NCBI RefSeq assembly: GCF_900113415.1
Contig: NZ_FOPH01000010.1
Span: 61,526-125,525 of the forward strand
DNA from: Oribacterium sp. WCC10
GTDB taxonomy: Bacteria; Bacillota; Clostridia; Lachnospirales; Lachnospiraceae
DNA: 64,000 nucleotides
Direction: 5' to 3'
Made by a program: the position numbers and the translations under genes. The notes beneath the pieces were generated by a model that was given only the letters and a program-made list of their open reading frames with translations, searched no databases and was not told the origin of the DNA. Of this stretch, positions 25,486 through 35,179 are shown piece after piece; position 1 is the first letter of the stretch; the number at the start of each line of letters is the position of its first letter.

Positions 25486-25521
25486 TTTCCGAAGGTCTTG
25501 CCACCTTCGGAAATATTTTTT
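25486..25521 (+). terminator. Terminator or attenuator directly before the ferredoxin gene
   Basis: TTTCCGAAGGT (25486-25496) pairs perfectly with ACCTTCGGAAA (25503-25513), followed by TATTTTTTT. It stands only about 13 bases from the ferredoxin ATG, so either the ferredoxin is controlled by premature termination or this is the trxA terminator and the ferredoxin promoter must lie within the hairpin. Confidence 0.7.
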
Positions 25522-25533
25522 CAGGAGATTAAC

Positions 25534-25737
25534 ATGGCATCAAAAAACGTAGCTTCAGTTGACAAAGACATTTGTGTTGCCTGTGGCGCCTGCACCAAGG
25601 TGTGTCCTCGGCAGGCTATTTCCATCAAAAACGGATGTTTTTCTTTTGTTAATGCAGACCTTTGCGTAGGGTGCGGCAAGTGTGCCGGGACCTGTCCCGC
25701 AGACTGCATCAGCATTACCCCTCGCATTGCCGTTTAA
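25534..25737 (+). CDS. 2[4Fe-4S] ferredoxin-like protein
   Basis: 67 residues from ATG 25534 (CAGGAG upstream). Two complete cluster motifs, CVACGACTKVCP and CVGCGKCAGTCP, match bacterial 2[4Fe-4S] ferredoxins with the pseudo-twofold layout. It carries low-potential electrons in the cytoplasm. A terminator-type hairpin lies immediately upstream. The next gene encodes an Fe-S membrane protein, which may be its partner. Confidence 0.9.
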   Translation: MASKNVASVDKDICVACGACTKVCPRQAISIKNGCFSFVNADLCVGCGKCAGTCPADCISITPRIAV

Positions 25738-25867
25738 AATAATAGAATACAGTTCATTGAACACCACCCGGCTTCATAACTTTACACTTCATGTTGTCAT
25801 TACGTATATCCGGGTAAGTGGCAATGTTTTTACCATCAAATCTCACCACCTGCAAAGGAGAAACATT

Positions 25868-26437
25868 TTGAAAAAACAATGGTATGACTATCTTTGGATC
25901 TGGTCCATCATATATTTCGCCCTGGGCTTCTTTAATATACTTTTTGCCTGGCTTGGAATGATAGACTTTTTCCTGCCCCTGATCTTTGCAATATTCGGCG
26001 GCAACAAATTTTTCTGCAACAATATGTGCGGAAGAGGACAGCTTCTCAACAAGCTTGGTACTGACCTGAAGTGCTCATCCAACCACAAAACACCTAAATG
26101 GATGGTATCAAAGTGGTTCAGATACGGATTCCTTATATTTTTCCTGACCATGTTTTCCAATATCATCTATCAGACATATCTGGTTTTTTCCGGAGCAAAC
26201 AGTCTCCGTGAAGTAGTAAAGCTGTTTTGGACATTCAAGGTTCCATGGGGCTGGGCCTATACACAGGGAACCACCCTTGACTGGATTGCACAGTTCAGCT
26301 TTGGTTTTTACAGCCTGATGCTTACATCAACTCTCATAGGCATTATCGTTATGGTTCTTTTTAAACCGAGAAGCTGGTGTACATTCTGCCCTATGGGTAC
26401 CATGACACAAGGCATCTGCAAGCTGAAGAATCACTGA
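25868..26437 (+). CDS. 4Fe-4S-binding membrane protein (NapH/polyferredoxin-like)
   Basis: About 189 residues from TTG 25868, chosen because AAAGGAG lies at 25854-25860; the frame is open further upstream into the ferredoxin gene without an SD. Four hydrophobic segments (about 5-40, 80-105, 145-170) alternate with two cysteine groups, 'FFCNNMCGRGQ' and 'RSWCTFCPMGTM', the latter a typical CxxCPxG of membrane Fe-S proteins. It probably passes electrons between the membrane and a soluble ferredoxin. A terminator follows at 26487. Confidence 0.7.
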   Translation: MKKQWYDYLWIWSIIYFALGFFNILFAWLGMIDFFLPLIFAIFGGNKFFCNNMCGRGQLLNKLGTDLKCSSNHKTPKWMVSKWFRYGFLIFFLTMFSNIIYQTYLVFSGANSLREVVKLFWTFKVPWGWAYTQGTTLDWIAQFSFGFYSLMLTSTLIGIIVMVLFKPRSWCTFCPMGTMTQGICKLKNH

Positions 26438-26486
26438 ATTCGTCATAGTTTGCTTCATTCAAGCATCATATATAAATGCACTTATG

Positions 26487-26523
26487 ATAAGCGGACAGAA
26501 GATCATCTGCCTGCTTATTTTTA
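26487..26523 (+). terminator. Terminator after the Fe-S membrane gene
   Basis: ATAAGC.GACAG and CTG.CTGCTTAT arms (one mismatch, one G-U pair) followed by TTTTTATT. Confidence 0.6.
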
Positions 26524-26630
26524 TTGCCTCTTTCATGGAATTTCATAGCATCAAAATCCTCCTTAAAGTCAAATCGAAAGTATATATACTCGCCATATAT
26601 ATTTTTTATAACTTATTTCTTACGAAATTC

Positions 26631-26659
26631 TTGCTAAAACCCTCACAATAATCTATACT
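26631..26659 (+). promoter_or_regulatory. Promoter of a small RNA/leader upstream of pyrC
   Basis: TTGCTA (26631-26636), 17-base spacer, TATACT (26654-26659); predicted start near 26666. Confidence 0.6.
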
Positions 26660-26665
26660 ATATTT

Positions 26666-26836
26666 AAGCAAAAACCTACGAGATTATAGTATTAAGAATC
26701 CAAAAAAACTTGATATCTAGTGTTAGTCAGTTTCATGAAAAAGTGTTACTGATTAACGTCTCGACAGTGGAGGTAGGCTATGAAACCTACAGCAAGTTAG
26801 AGGTAAGTGACCAATACAATGGCTTACCTCTTTTTG
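26666..26836 (+). ncRNA. Candidate ~170-nt structured RNA ending in a terminator, before pyrC
   Basis: Downstream of a strong promoter the sequence folds into three hairpins: GTTAGTCAGT/ACTGATTAAC (26722-26757, one G-U pair), GTAGG/CCTAC (26773-26790) and a terminator AGAGGTAAG/CTTACCTCT (26799-26831) with T5. No protein frame with an SD is present. It is either a free small RNA or an attenuator leader of pyrC, whose start is 130 bases further on. It does not match the PyrR-binding, T-box, c-di-GMP or other riboswitch consensus known to me. Confidence 0.5.
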
Positions 26837-26964
26837 TTTGCCATAAATCATTTTTCATCGAAATGCTTTCTTTCTACCATCACACTATGTTCGCCCAAAC
26901 TCGCAGACATCTGTGAGTTGTGTTATGATAAGCAAAATAAAAATCATCTTACACGGAGGCCCAC

Positions 26965-28251
26965 ATGAAACTCATAAAACACGGAAGAGTCATCGACCCG
27001 GCAAACAACATTGACGAAATCGCAGATATTGTTATCGATGATAATGGATACATAAAGGAAATCGGAAACATTGCTGAAAGCAGCACCGAAACAGAATATG
27101 ACTATATCTATGATGCCACCGGTAAAGTCGTGGCTCCGGGATTTGTAGACGTTCATGTACATTTCCGTGATCCCGGTCTCACTTACAAAGAGGATATCAC
27201 AACAGGCGCTTCAGCTGCTGCTGCGGGCGGTTACACCACAGTTATCTGCATGGCAAACACCAAGCCTCCTGTTGATTCCGCAGAAACTCTCAAAGAACTT
27301 GTCTCCCGCGAAAAACAGTTACCTGTACACGTCCTGCAGACTGCCAATGTCACCATGGGTATGCAGGGGAAAGAACTCACGGATATGAAATCTTTGCTCA
27401 CTGCCGGAGCCGTGGGCTTCACAGATGACGGTGTTCCCATTTCTGACGAGCGCCTCATGGTCAATGCATTAAAAACCTGTAAGAAGCTTGATGTCCCCAT
27501 CTCTCTTCACGAAGAAGATCCGGCTCTCATGCAAAGCGCAGGAGTCAATAAAGGAGCGGTTTCAGAAGCCCTCAACCTGGGTGGCGCTCCTGACGAAGCC
27601 GAGTACGTTCTGGCCGCAAGAGATATAATGCTTAACCGTAAGATAGGCGCAAAGCTCGATATCCAGCATATCTCAAGCGGTGTAACTGTGGATGTGCTCA
27701 GAGCTGCGAAGAAGATGGGCATAAGGGTATACGGCGAAGTAACTCCGCAGCATCTTGCCTCAACCGAGGATCTTGTTCTATCTAAAGGATCCCTTGCCAG
27801 AGTCAATCCTCCTCTCCGTACAGAAGAGGACCGAAAGGCACTTATCCGTGGCCTCGCCGACGGAACCATAGATATGATAGCAACCGATCATGCACCTCAC
27901 AGTGCAGAAGAAAAAGCCAAACCCATATCTGAAGCCCCAAGCGGCATGATAGGTCTTGAAACAGCTCTCGGCCTCATTATTACCCATACGGTACGTACCG
28001 GGGATCTGACACTTTCACAGATCATAAAGGCATTAACCGTGAATCCTGCACAGCTTTATAAGCTTAATGCAGGAACCCTGTCAATCGGAGCCCCTGCCGA
28101 CATTGTAATCTTTGATGCAGAAGAGCAGTGGACCGTTCCAGATCACTTCCACTCAAAAGCGACAAATTCTCCCTTCATCGGAATGAGTCTGTACGGCAAA
28201 GTCAAAACCACAATCTGTAGTGGAAGGACGGTATATCAGGATGAAGGCTGA
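26965..28251 (+). CDS. pyrC: Dihydroorotase
   Basis: 428 residues, class I type. It closes N-carbamoyl-aspartate to dihydroorotate in pyrimidine synthesis. Metal ligands are visible in DVHVHFRDPG, a conserved HEEDP segment, the IQHIS (LDIQHISSGV) region and TDHAPHS; the end 'VNPAQLYKLNAGTLSIGAPADIVIFD' is typical of amidohydrolase tails. ACGGAGG precedes the ATG. It has its own terminator and no other pyr genes beside it. The structured RNA at 26666 may control it. Confidence 0.95.
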   Translation: MKLIKHGRVIDPANNIDEIADIVIDDNGYIKEIGNIAESSTETEYDYIYDATGKVVAPGFVDVHVHFRDPGLTYKEDITTGASAAAAGGYTTVICMANTKPPVDSAETLKELVSREKQLPVHVLQTANVTMGMQGKELTDMKSLLTAGAVGFTDDGVPISDERLMVNALKTCKKLDVPISLHEEDPALMQSAGVNKGAVSEALNLGGAPDEAEYVLAARDIMLNRKIGAKLDIQHISSGVTVDVLRAAKKMGIRVYGEVTPQHLASTEDLVLSKGSLARVNPPLRTEEDRKALIRGLADGTIDMIATDHAPHSAEEKAKPISEAPSGMIGLETALGLIITHTVRTGDLTLSQIIKALTVNPAQLYKLNAGTLSIGAPADIVIFDAEEQWTVPDHFHSKATNSPFIGMSLYGKVKTTICSGRTVYQDEG

Positions 28252-28279
28252 GTTCAGATGGTATTGATTTTTGATGAGA

Positions 28280-28309
28280 GCCGGTGACATCACATTCACC
28301 GGCTTTTTT
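28280..28309 (+). terminator. Terminator after pyrC
   Basis: GCCGGTGA/TCACCGGC perfect stem followed by TTTTTT. Confidence 0.88.
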
Positions 28310-28510
28310 GCATTCATTATGAAGATGTATGTTCAAAACAGTTGGCGAGTAGTTTTGATATCAACATCACTATATAGGCGAGTATCAGATGGATGATGCA
28401 TGCCCCATCTGATGGGCATATACTAGACCATTATTCTTAAACCGCGCTGAAAACCCGCAAAAAAATCCTTTCATATTTCCCTATCAGGTATCCAATCCCT
28501 ATCATCGTAA

Positions 28511-28566
28511 GACGTGAGTGTCAAAAGTATTTGCCACTCACTGATTAGCGCCAAACGCACACATCA
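28511..28566 (+). repeat. Intergenic repeat, copy C (before the chemoreceptor gene)
   Basis: GACGTGAGTGTCAAAAGTAT, TTGCCACTCACTGATTAGCG, then CCAAACGCACACAT; the second hairpin is cut short. The remaining intergenic DNA (28310-28699) holds no gene; near 28611-28640 TAAA and GCCGAAGATAA vaguely resemble a motility-sigma promoter. Confidence 0.75.
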
Positions 28567-28699
28567 TCTTAAAAATCCTCACTAAAAATAATTCCGACAT
28601 ATATTTTTATAAAAACAGAAAACTTGCCGAAGATAACCTTAGTGCAAAAAGGATCGTGTAAATCTTCTATAAGAACTACGCAAAGATTGGAGAAATAAG

Positions 28700-30706
28700 A
28701 TGAATATTTTTAAACCCAAAAATGACTCGAACACTCGAAACGGCCCTAAGCAGAGCATAAGTTCAACCCTGCTTCTTATACTCGTACCTATCACTGTACT
28801 CAGCATTGTATTCATCATCCTGTTCCTGAGCGGACAGGCCGAATCTCAGATCAAGGAGCTTTCCATCAGTATTCTTCAGTCTGAGTCGGATTATAATGCA
28901 GAGCGCTTTGGCGCCAGAATCATCAATGTTGTTGCCAGAGCAGAATCATTTGCAAAATCGGCAGAATTAGCGGATTTCCCTGACCGGAAAGCATATCAGG
29001 ACTTCATGAATGCTTCCAATAAGATGGGCGATCTGGATAACAAGGGAATATATACCGGATTCTCTGACGGTGAAATGTACTACGCAGACTATACAGAGGT
29101 TCCGGAAGGTTACGACCCGAGATCAAGAGACTGGTATAATGACGCACTGAATAATAACTATGAAACCTTTACAGGAACTGCGCCATACGTAGATGCGCTT
29201 GCAAATAAGCTTTGTGTTTCCTTTATAAGAAAGATCACACTTAAAGACGGTTCCTATGGTGCCTGCGGTGTTGATATATTCCTGGATGAGATAGCATCCG
29301 AAACCGCCGCGCTTACTCCTATGGGAACCGGTATGACAGCTGTCGTTGCCGACGGAATGATCCTTGGTAACCCCGATACTTCAGTGAACGGCATGGCAGT
29401 TGCAGAGTCAGGCAATGATCTCCTTCAGGAGGCAGTATCCACTGTGACTCCGGGACATCATACAGCCATCAAATACGGAAAAGACACCTACTATGTGGCT
29501 GCATCCGAGGTTCCTAATACCAACTGGATTCTTTACTCAACAGTATCCGAGGCCAGCGTTCTTTCAAGCCTCAGAGCATTCCAGAAGATCTGCTACATCA
29601 TCATGGTTATCATCATAGTCATAATCGTAGTTGCACTTCTTGTGGTTATCAGCACAGTCATCACTGTACCTCTTCGTAAGGTTACTGTTGCCGCAGAGAA
29701 GATTTCCGTCGGAGATTTCGATGTATCTCTTCCTACTGAGTCAAAGAATGAGATCGGACAGCTGGCAGTTGCATTCAGTAAGACAACCGAGCAACTCCAG
29801 AACTATCAGGGTTATATCGATGAGATTTCAGAAGCACTTTCCGATATCTCTCAGGGTGAGCTCAATGTCAAGCTCGAAAGAAATTATGTAGGTCAGTTCA
29901 GAAAGCTGAAGGATAACATGGACAACCTTATCAGCCAGCTCCATGGCGTTATCGGTTCCATCATGGACTCCTCCAAGCTTGTTGCAGGCGGTGCAAATCA
30001 GATTTCTGCCGGTGCTCAGGGCCTCGCACAGGGTGCTACCGAGCAGGCAAGTTCTATTGAAGAGCTTTCCGCAGAGATCAACCAGATCAATGATGCAACC
30101 ATACGAATGGCTGAAAATGCCAAGGTTGTTGAGCAGCAGATCCACAGTGCAGAAGAGCAGATCAATACAAGTAATGACCAGATGATCGACCTCCGAAAAG
30201 CAATGGAGGATATCACCGATAAGTCACAGCGTATATCATCCATCATCAAGACCATCGATGATATCGCATTCCAGACCAACATCCTCGCACTCAATGCCGC
30301 TGTCGAGGCTGCACGTGCAGGCGCCGCAGGTAAGGGATTTGCCGTTGTTGCAGATGAAGTACGTAACCTCGCAGGTAAGTCTTCAACCGCTGCATTGGAT
30401 ACCTCCAATCTCATCACTGAGACTATAGCTGCGGTTCAGAATGGTGATAAGCTCACAGAACAGACCGCAAGCTACCTGAAGAGCACTCAGGAATCTACAG
30501 AAAAGGCCGTTGATCTTATTGCAGAGATCACTCAGGCTACCGAGCACCAGCAGCAGTCACTCAATGACGTTAAGCAGGGTATCGATCAGATCTCCAGCGT
30601 TGTACAGACCAATGCCGCAACGGCAGAGGAGAGTGCCGCAGCGAGTCAGGAGCTTACAAGACAGGCAGGAATCCTCAATTCCGAAGTCAACAAGTTCAAG
30701 CTTTAA
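28700..30706 (+). CDS. Methyl-accepting chemotaxis protein with dCache sensor
   Basis: 668 residues. First membrane helix about 25-47, an extracytoplasmic double-Cache domain (about 50-290; '[14 protein letters not shown]' and '[13 protein letters not shown]'-like segments), second helix about 295-320, HAMP (about 320-372), then the long signalling coiled coil. The tip carries the receptor signature in which [12 protein letters not shown] and [14 protein letters not shown] contact CheA/CheW. dCache domains bind amino acids or other small ligands; the ligand is unknown here. No che genes adjoin. The gene follows repeat copy C and ends at a terminator. Confidence 0.94.
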   Translation: MNIFKPKNDSNTRNGPKQSISSTLLLILVPITVLSIVFIILFLSGQAESQIKELSISILQSESDYNAERFGARIINVVARAESFAKSAELADFPDRKAYQDFMNASNKMGDLDNKGIYTGFSDGEMYYADYTEVPEGYDPRSRDWYNDALNNNYETFTGTAPYVDALANKLCVSFIRKITLKDGSYGACGVDIFLDEIASETAALTPMGTGMTAVVADGMILGNPDTSVNGMAVAESGNDLLQEAVSTVTPGHHTAIKYGKDTYYVAASEVPNTNWILYSTVSEASVLSSLRAFQKICYIIMVIIIVIIVVALLVVISTVITVPLRKVTVAAEKISVGDFDVSLPTESKNEIGQLAVAFSKTTEQLQNYQGYIDEISEALSDISQGELNVKLERNYVGQFRKLKDNMDNLISQLHGVIGSIMDSSKLVAGGANQISAGAQGLAQGATEQASSIEELSAEINQINDATIRMAENAKVVEQQIHSAEEQINTSNDQMIDLRKAMEDITDKSQRISSIIKTIDDIAFQTNILALNAAVEAARAGAAGKGFAVVADEVRNLAGKSSTAALDTSNLITETIAAVQNGDKLTEQTASYLKSTQESTEKAVDLIAEITQATEHQQQSLNDVKQGIDQISSVVQTNAATAEESAAASQELTRQAGILNSEVNKFKL

Positions 30707-30751
30707 CAGCTTAATGCCTACAGAACTAACATATATGCTTTCATATACCTT

Positions 30752-30786
30752 TAGCGGGGCAGTCTTAGTGACTGCCTCGCTTCTGT
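30752..30786 (+). terminator. Terminator after the chemoreceptor gene
   Basis: AGCGGGGCAGTC and GACTGCCTCGCT arms (one G-U pair) followed by TCTGTTTT. Confidence 0.65.
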
Positions 30787-30798
30787 TTTATAAATCTT

Positions 30799-30896
30799 AA
30801 GGGACACGCTGATTAAAGCGTTTCCCTGGACGGGTTATCGATGCAAATCATCAACTTCTTTTGAAAATCCATGCCCCGACGCCGGAGGCTCTAAAG
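30799..30896 (+). repeat. Second intergenic repeat family, long copy 1
   Basis: AGGGACACGCTGATTAAAGC plus GTTTCCCT forms a hairpin, followed by CGATGCAAATCATCAACTTC and CATGCCCCGACGCCGGAGGC. The same order recurs at 53726-53820. No coding potential is evident. Confidence 0.7.
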
Positions 30897-31046
30897 AATC
30901 TGACTTACTGACATAATTCGCCCCTGTATCTGCTTATGCATCAAGCATATCTGTCGACATAATTAACACAAGGTAAATATTTTGTCATTTTCTTAAACAA
31001 AATGCAAAAAACGCCCTTGTTTGTGACACTATTGTGATATATCACC

Positions 31047-31163
31047 TGATATACTGAAGTCACAAAGATAACAAAGATTGATGTGACCAATCCAATGGCA
31101 TCAATCCGTGATAAGAATCCGTCAAGTTTGTCCTCCCTATTCTTAAACTTGATGGATTTTTAT
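31047..31163 (+). ncRNA. Candidate ~100-nt small RNA with extended -10 promoter and terminator
   Basis: TGATATACT (31047-31055) is an extended -10 box. Downstream are a perfect stem GATTGATG/CATCAATC (31076-31106) and a terminator ATCC.TCAAGTTT/AAACTTGA.GGAT (31117-31157) with T5. There is no frame with an SD. It ends before the glp promoters, so it looks like an independent transcript, but a leader role is possible. Confidence 0.45.
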
Positions 31164-31183
31164 TGTTGTCTTAAAATGTCCGC

Positions 31184-31212
31184 TTGGAGATTTTGCACAT
31201 ATAAGCTATTAT
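31184..31212 (+). promoter_or_regulatory. Distal promoter of the glp leader
   Basis: TTGGAG (31184-31189), 17-base spacer, TATTAT (31207-31212). Confidence 0.45.
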
Positions 31213-31249
31213 AAATGTGATTTATTTATTCATTTTTAAACTGTTTTTG

Positions 31250-31278
31250 TTGTATTATCCATCTTCAAGTGCTAAAAT
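31250..31278 (+). promoter_or_regulatory. Proximal promoter of the glp leader
   Basis: TTGTAT (31250-31255), 17-base spacer, TAAAAT (31273-31278), about 30 bases before the leader terminator. Confidence 0.5.
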
Positions 31279-31308
31279 GACCATATAAATATTGCGCCGT
31301 AGAGAGTA

Positions 31309-31365
31309 GAGAGTATGGCAGTGAGCAGTTTATCAAGCTGCTTATTGCGTGTACTCTCTTTTTTT
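31309..31365 (+). terminator. Leader terminator of the glp genes, likely GlpP antitermination target
   Basis: GAGAGTA (31309-31315) pairs with TACTCTC (31352-31358); an inner GCAGTGAGCAG/CTGCTTATTGC stem surrounds the loop, and seven T follow. It lies between the promoters and glpP. GlpP homologues bind leader mRNA to block such a terminator, so the next genes should be read through only when glycerol 3-phosphate is present. Confidence 0.7.
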
Positions 31366-31428
31366 ATGCTTAAAATCGGAAAGCATGTAAAGGCAGCGAA
31401 ACAGATTTTAGATTAAGGATATTTGAAT

Positions 31429-32004
31429 ATGCTAAGACAGGAATTTATCGAACAAATCGAAAGCAATCCGGTTATCGCTGCCATCAAAGATGACGCAGGA
31501 CTTGAGCGTTGCCTCGAGACCGATATAAGCGTCATATTTGTCCTGTATGGCGATGTGTGCAGTATCACAGACATTGTGAAACGCATCAAGGATGCGGGAA
31601 AGACAGTTGTTGTTCACGTAGATCTGATAAACGGTCTTTCTTCGAAGGAAATCTCCCTTGATTACATCAAAGCCCACACCGATGCGGACGGCATCATAAC
31701 CACAAAGCCGAATCTCATACGCCACGCCAAGGAACTTGGCCTGAATACAATACTGAGATTTTTTATGTTGGATACCATTGCTCTTCAAAACGTGGAAAAG
31801 CAGAGCCATTCAGATGTTCAGCCTGACATCATTGAAGTGCTTCCCGGCATCCTTCTTCCGGAATTTTTCGAAAAGATCCGAAGGATATCAAGAGTACGCA
31901 TCATGGCAAGCGGACTCATAAGCAGCAAGGAAGAAGTGCTAAATGCTTTGAACAATGGAGTTATTTCTATTTCAACAACCAACCAGAAAATATGGGAAAT
32001 GTGA
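31429..32004 (+). CDS. glpP: Glycerol uptake operon antiterminator GlpP
   Basis: 191 residues from ATG 31429 (AAGGA about ten bases upstream; a TTG two codons earlier is too close to it). It matches the GlpP TIM-barrel-like family: 'EQIESNPVIAAIKDD', 'VIFVLYGDVCSITDIVKRIK', 'VVHVDLINGLSSKEISLDYI', 'TDADGIITTKPNLIRHAKE', 'DIIEVLPGILLPEFFEKI' and 'IMASGLISSKEEVLNAL'. GlpP binds glycerol 3-phosphate and RNA and permits transcription past a leader terminator; such a terminator lies at 31309. glpK follows 53 bases later. Confidence 0.93.
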   Translation: MLRQEFIEQIESNPVIAAIKDDAGLERCLETDISVIFVLYGDVCSITDIVKRIKDAGKTVVVHVDLINGLSSKEISLDYIKAHTDADGIITTKPNLIRHAKELGLNTILRFFMLDTIALQNVEKQSHSDVQPDIIEVLPGILLPEFFEKIRRISRVRIMASGLISSKEEVLNALNNGVISISTTNQKIWEM

Positions 32005-32039
32005 CACACATTCGTGCTGGTCATAAAAATGATACGTGA

Positions 32040-33557
<1,518 letters not shown>

Positions 33558-33611
33558 TCATCATTCAGCTATGAATGGGATTAAGCGATAAATGTGTGCA
33601 TCAAAGAGAAT

Positions 33612-33651
33612 CGGTGAGTGGATGATATATCTACACTGACTGATTCGCCGC
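33612..33651 (+). repeat. Degenerate intergenic repeat, copy K
   Basis: GGTGAGTGGATGATATATCT, then ACACTGACTGATTCGCCGC: both stem arms and the GATT.GCC block are recognisable, 83 bases before the glpA-like gene, but it has diverged. Confidence 0.35.
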
Positions 33652-33733
33652 AAGATATGACAATACAGCGTCAGCCCCTCGCACAGCGAAATCCAAACGG
33701 ACCGACGTTTCCAACCAACAAGGAGTACAGAAT

Positions 33734-35179
33734 ATGACTTACGATGTGATAATAATCGGCGCCGGAGTTACCGGTGCAGCCGTTGCGAGAGAGCTTTCCC
33801 GCTATCAGACTGAAGTATGCGTTCTTGAAAAAGAAGAGGACGTATGCTGCGGAACTTCAAAGGCAAACAGTGCCATCATTCATGCAGGTTATGATGCGGA
33901 ACCCGGCTCCAACATGGCAAAGATGAATGTCCGCGGAAACGAAATGATGGATGAGCTTTGCAGGGACCTTGATATTCCGTTCAAGAGAAACGGTTCTCTG
34001 GTTGTATGCGTACACAAGGAAGAACTCCCGGGACTTAAAGAGCTTTACGACAGAGGCATCAAAAATGGCGTTCCCGGCATGAAGCTTCTCACAAGAGAAG
34101 AGGCACTTGCTATGGAGCCAAACATTTCTGACGATGTTCAGGGTGCGCTTTTCGCGGAAACCGCCGGCATTATCTGTCCTTTCAAGCTGAACATCGCCAT
34201 GGCAGAGAATGCCAATGTAAACGGCGTTGACTTCCGTTTCAACACCCGCGTTGAGAAGATCACAAAGGAAGCAGACGGTCTCTGGCATATCCGCACCTGC
34301 AACGGAGAATACAAGACCCGTTATGTTGTTAATGCTGCCGGAGTTTACGCAGACGTGCTTCACAACATGGTAAGTGAGCAGAAGATCAATATCATCGAAC
34401 GTCGCGGAGAGTATTATCTTTTGGACAGAACCGTTGGAAACCACGTAAGTCATACCATTTTTCCTCAGCCTACAAAGTACGGAAAGGGAGTTCTGGTAGC
34501 ACCTACAGTACACGGCAATCTTCTTGTTGGTCCTACAGCCATCGATCAGGAGGACAAGGACGCAACCAATACAACCCAGCTCGGTATGAATGAGATCACA
34601 GCAAAGGCTTCCGAGAATGTCAGGAACCTGCCGCTTAGATCTGTTATCACTTCCTTCTCCGGCCTTCGTGCCCATGAGGATCATCACGAGTTTATACTTG
34701 GTGAAGTATCCGATGCACCGGGATTTATCGACTGCGCAGGTATCGAGTCTCCGGGACTTACAAGTTCACCTGCCATCGGAGAATATATCGCTGAACTTCT
34801 CCGTGAGAAGATGGGTCTTACAGCAAAGGAAAACTGGATCTCAACAAGAAAAGACGTTTTGGATCCAAAGAAACTATCTCTTGAAGAAAGAAATGAACTC
34901 ATCAAACAGAATCCCGCTTACGGCCAGATCATCTGCCGTTGCGAATCCGTCACGGAAGGCGAAATCCTTGATGCTATCAGAAGACCTTTGGGCGCACGTT
35001 CACTTGACGGAGTAAAGAGGAGAACCAGAGCCGGAATGGGACGCTGCCAGTCAGGTTTCTGCAGTCCGCGTGTCATGGATATCCTTTCAAGAGAACTTGG
35101 ACTTCCACTTACAGAGATCACAAAGAGCGGCGGAAAATCAAACATCGTATTAGAACACTCCAAGGAGGTAGCAGAATGA
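33734..35179 (+). CDS. glpA: GlpA-like FAD-dependent glycerol-3-phosphate dehydrogenase with BFD [2Fe-2S] domain
   Basis: 481 residues. DAO-type FAD domain: IIIGAGVTGAAVARELSRY at the N terminus and 'NAAGVYADVLHNM', 'GRRGEYYLL'-like and 'SFSGLRAHED' segments typical of the GlpA/LhgO group. From about residue 395 a BFD-like [2Fe-2S] domain has CRCESVTEGEI and the later GRCQSGFC cysteines. It oxidises glycerol 3-phosphate to dihydroxyacetone phosphate, passing electrons to the GlpB-like partner. AAGGAG precedes the ATG; its stop overlaps the next start by four bases (ATGA), implying coupled synthesis. Confidence 0.88.
   Translation: MTYDVIIIGAGVTGAAVARELSRYQTEVCVLEKEEDVCCGTSKANSAIIHAGYDAEPGSNMAKMNVRGNEMMDELCRDLDIPFKRNGSLVVCVHKEELPGLKELYDRGIKNGVPGMKLLTREEALAMEPNISDDVQGALFAETAGIICPFKLNIAMAENANVNGVDFRFNTRVEKITKEADGLWHIRTCNGEYKTRYVVNAAGVYADVLHNMVSEQKINIIERRGEYYLLDRTVGNHVSHTIFPQPTKYGKGVLVAPTVHGNLLVGPTAIDQEDKDATNTTQLGMNEITAKASENVRNLPLRSVITSFSGLRAHEDHHEFILGEVSDAPGFIDCAGIESPGLTSSPAIGEYIAELLREKMGLTAKENWISTRKDVLDPKKLSLEERNELIKQNPAYGQIICRCESVTEGEILDAIRRPLGARSLDGVKRRTRAGMGRCQSGFCSPRVMDILSRELGLPLTEITKSGGKSNIVLEHSKEVAE

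Noticed and set aside
28605..28645. Motility sigma factor promoter before the chemoreceptor gene
   Set aside because: TAAA and GCCGAAGATAA resemble the consensus but spacing is short and the -10 has an insertion.
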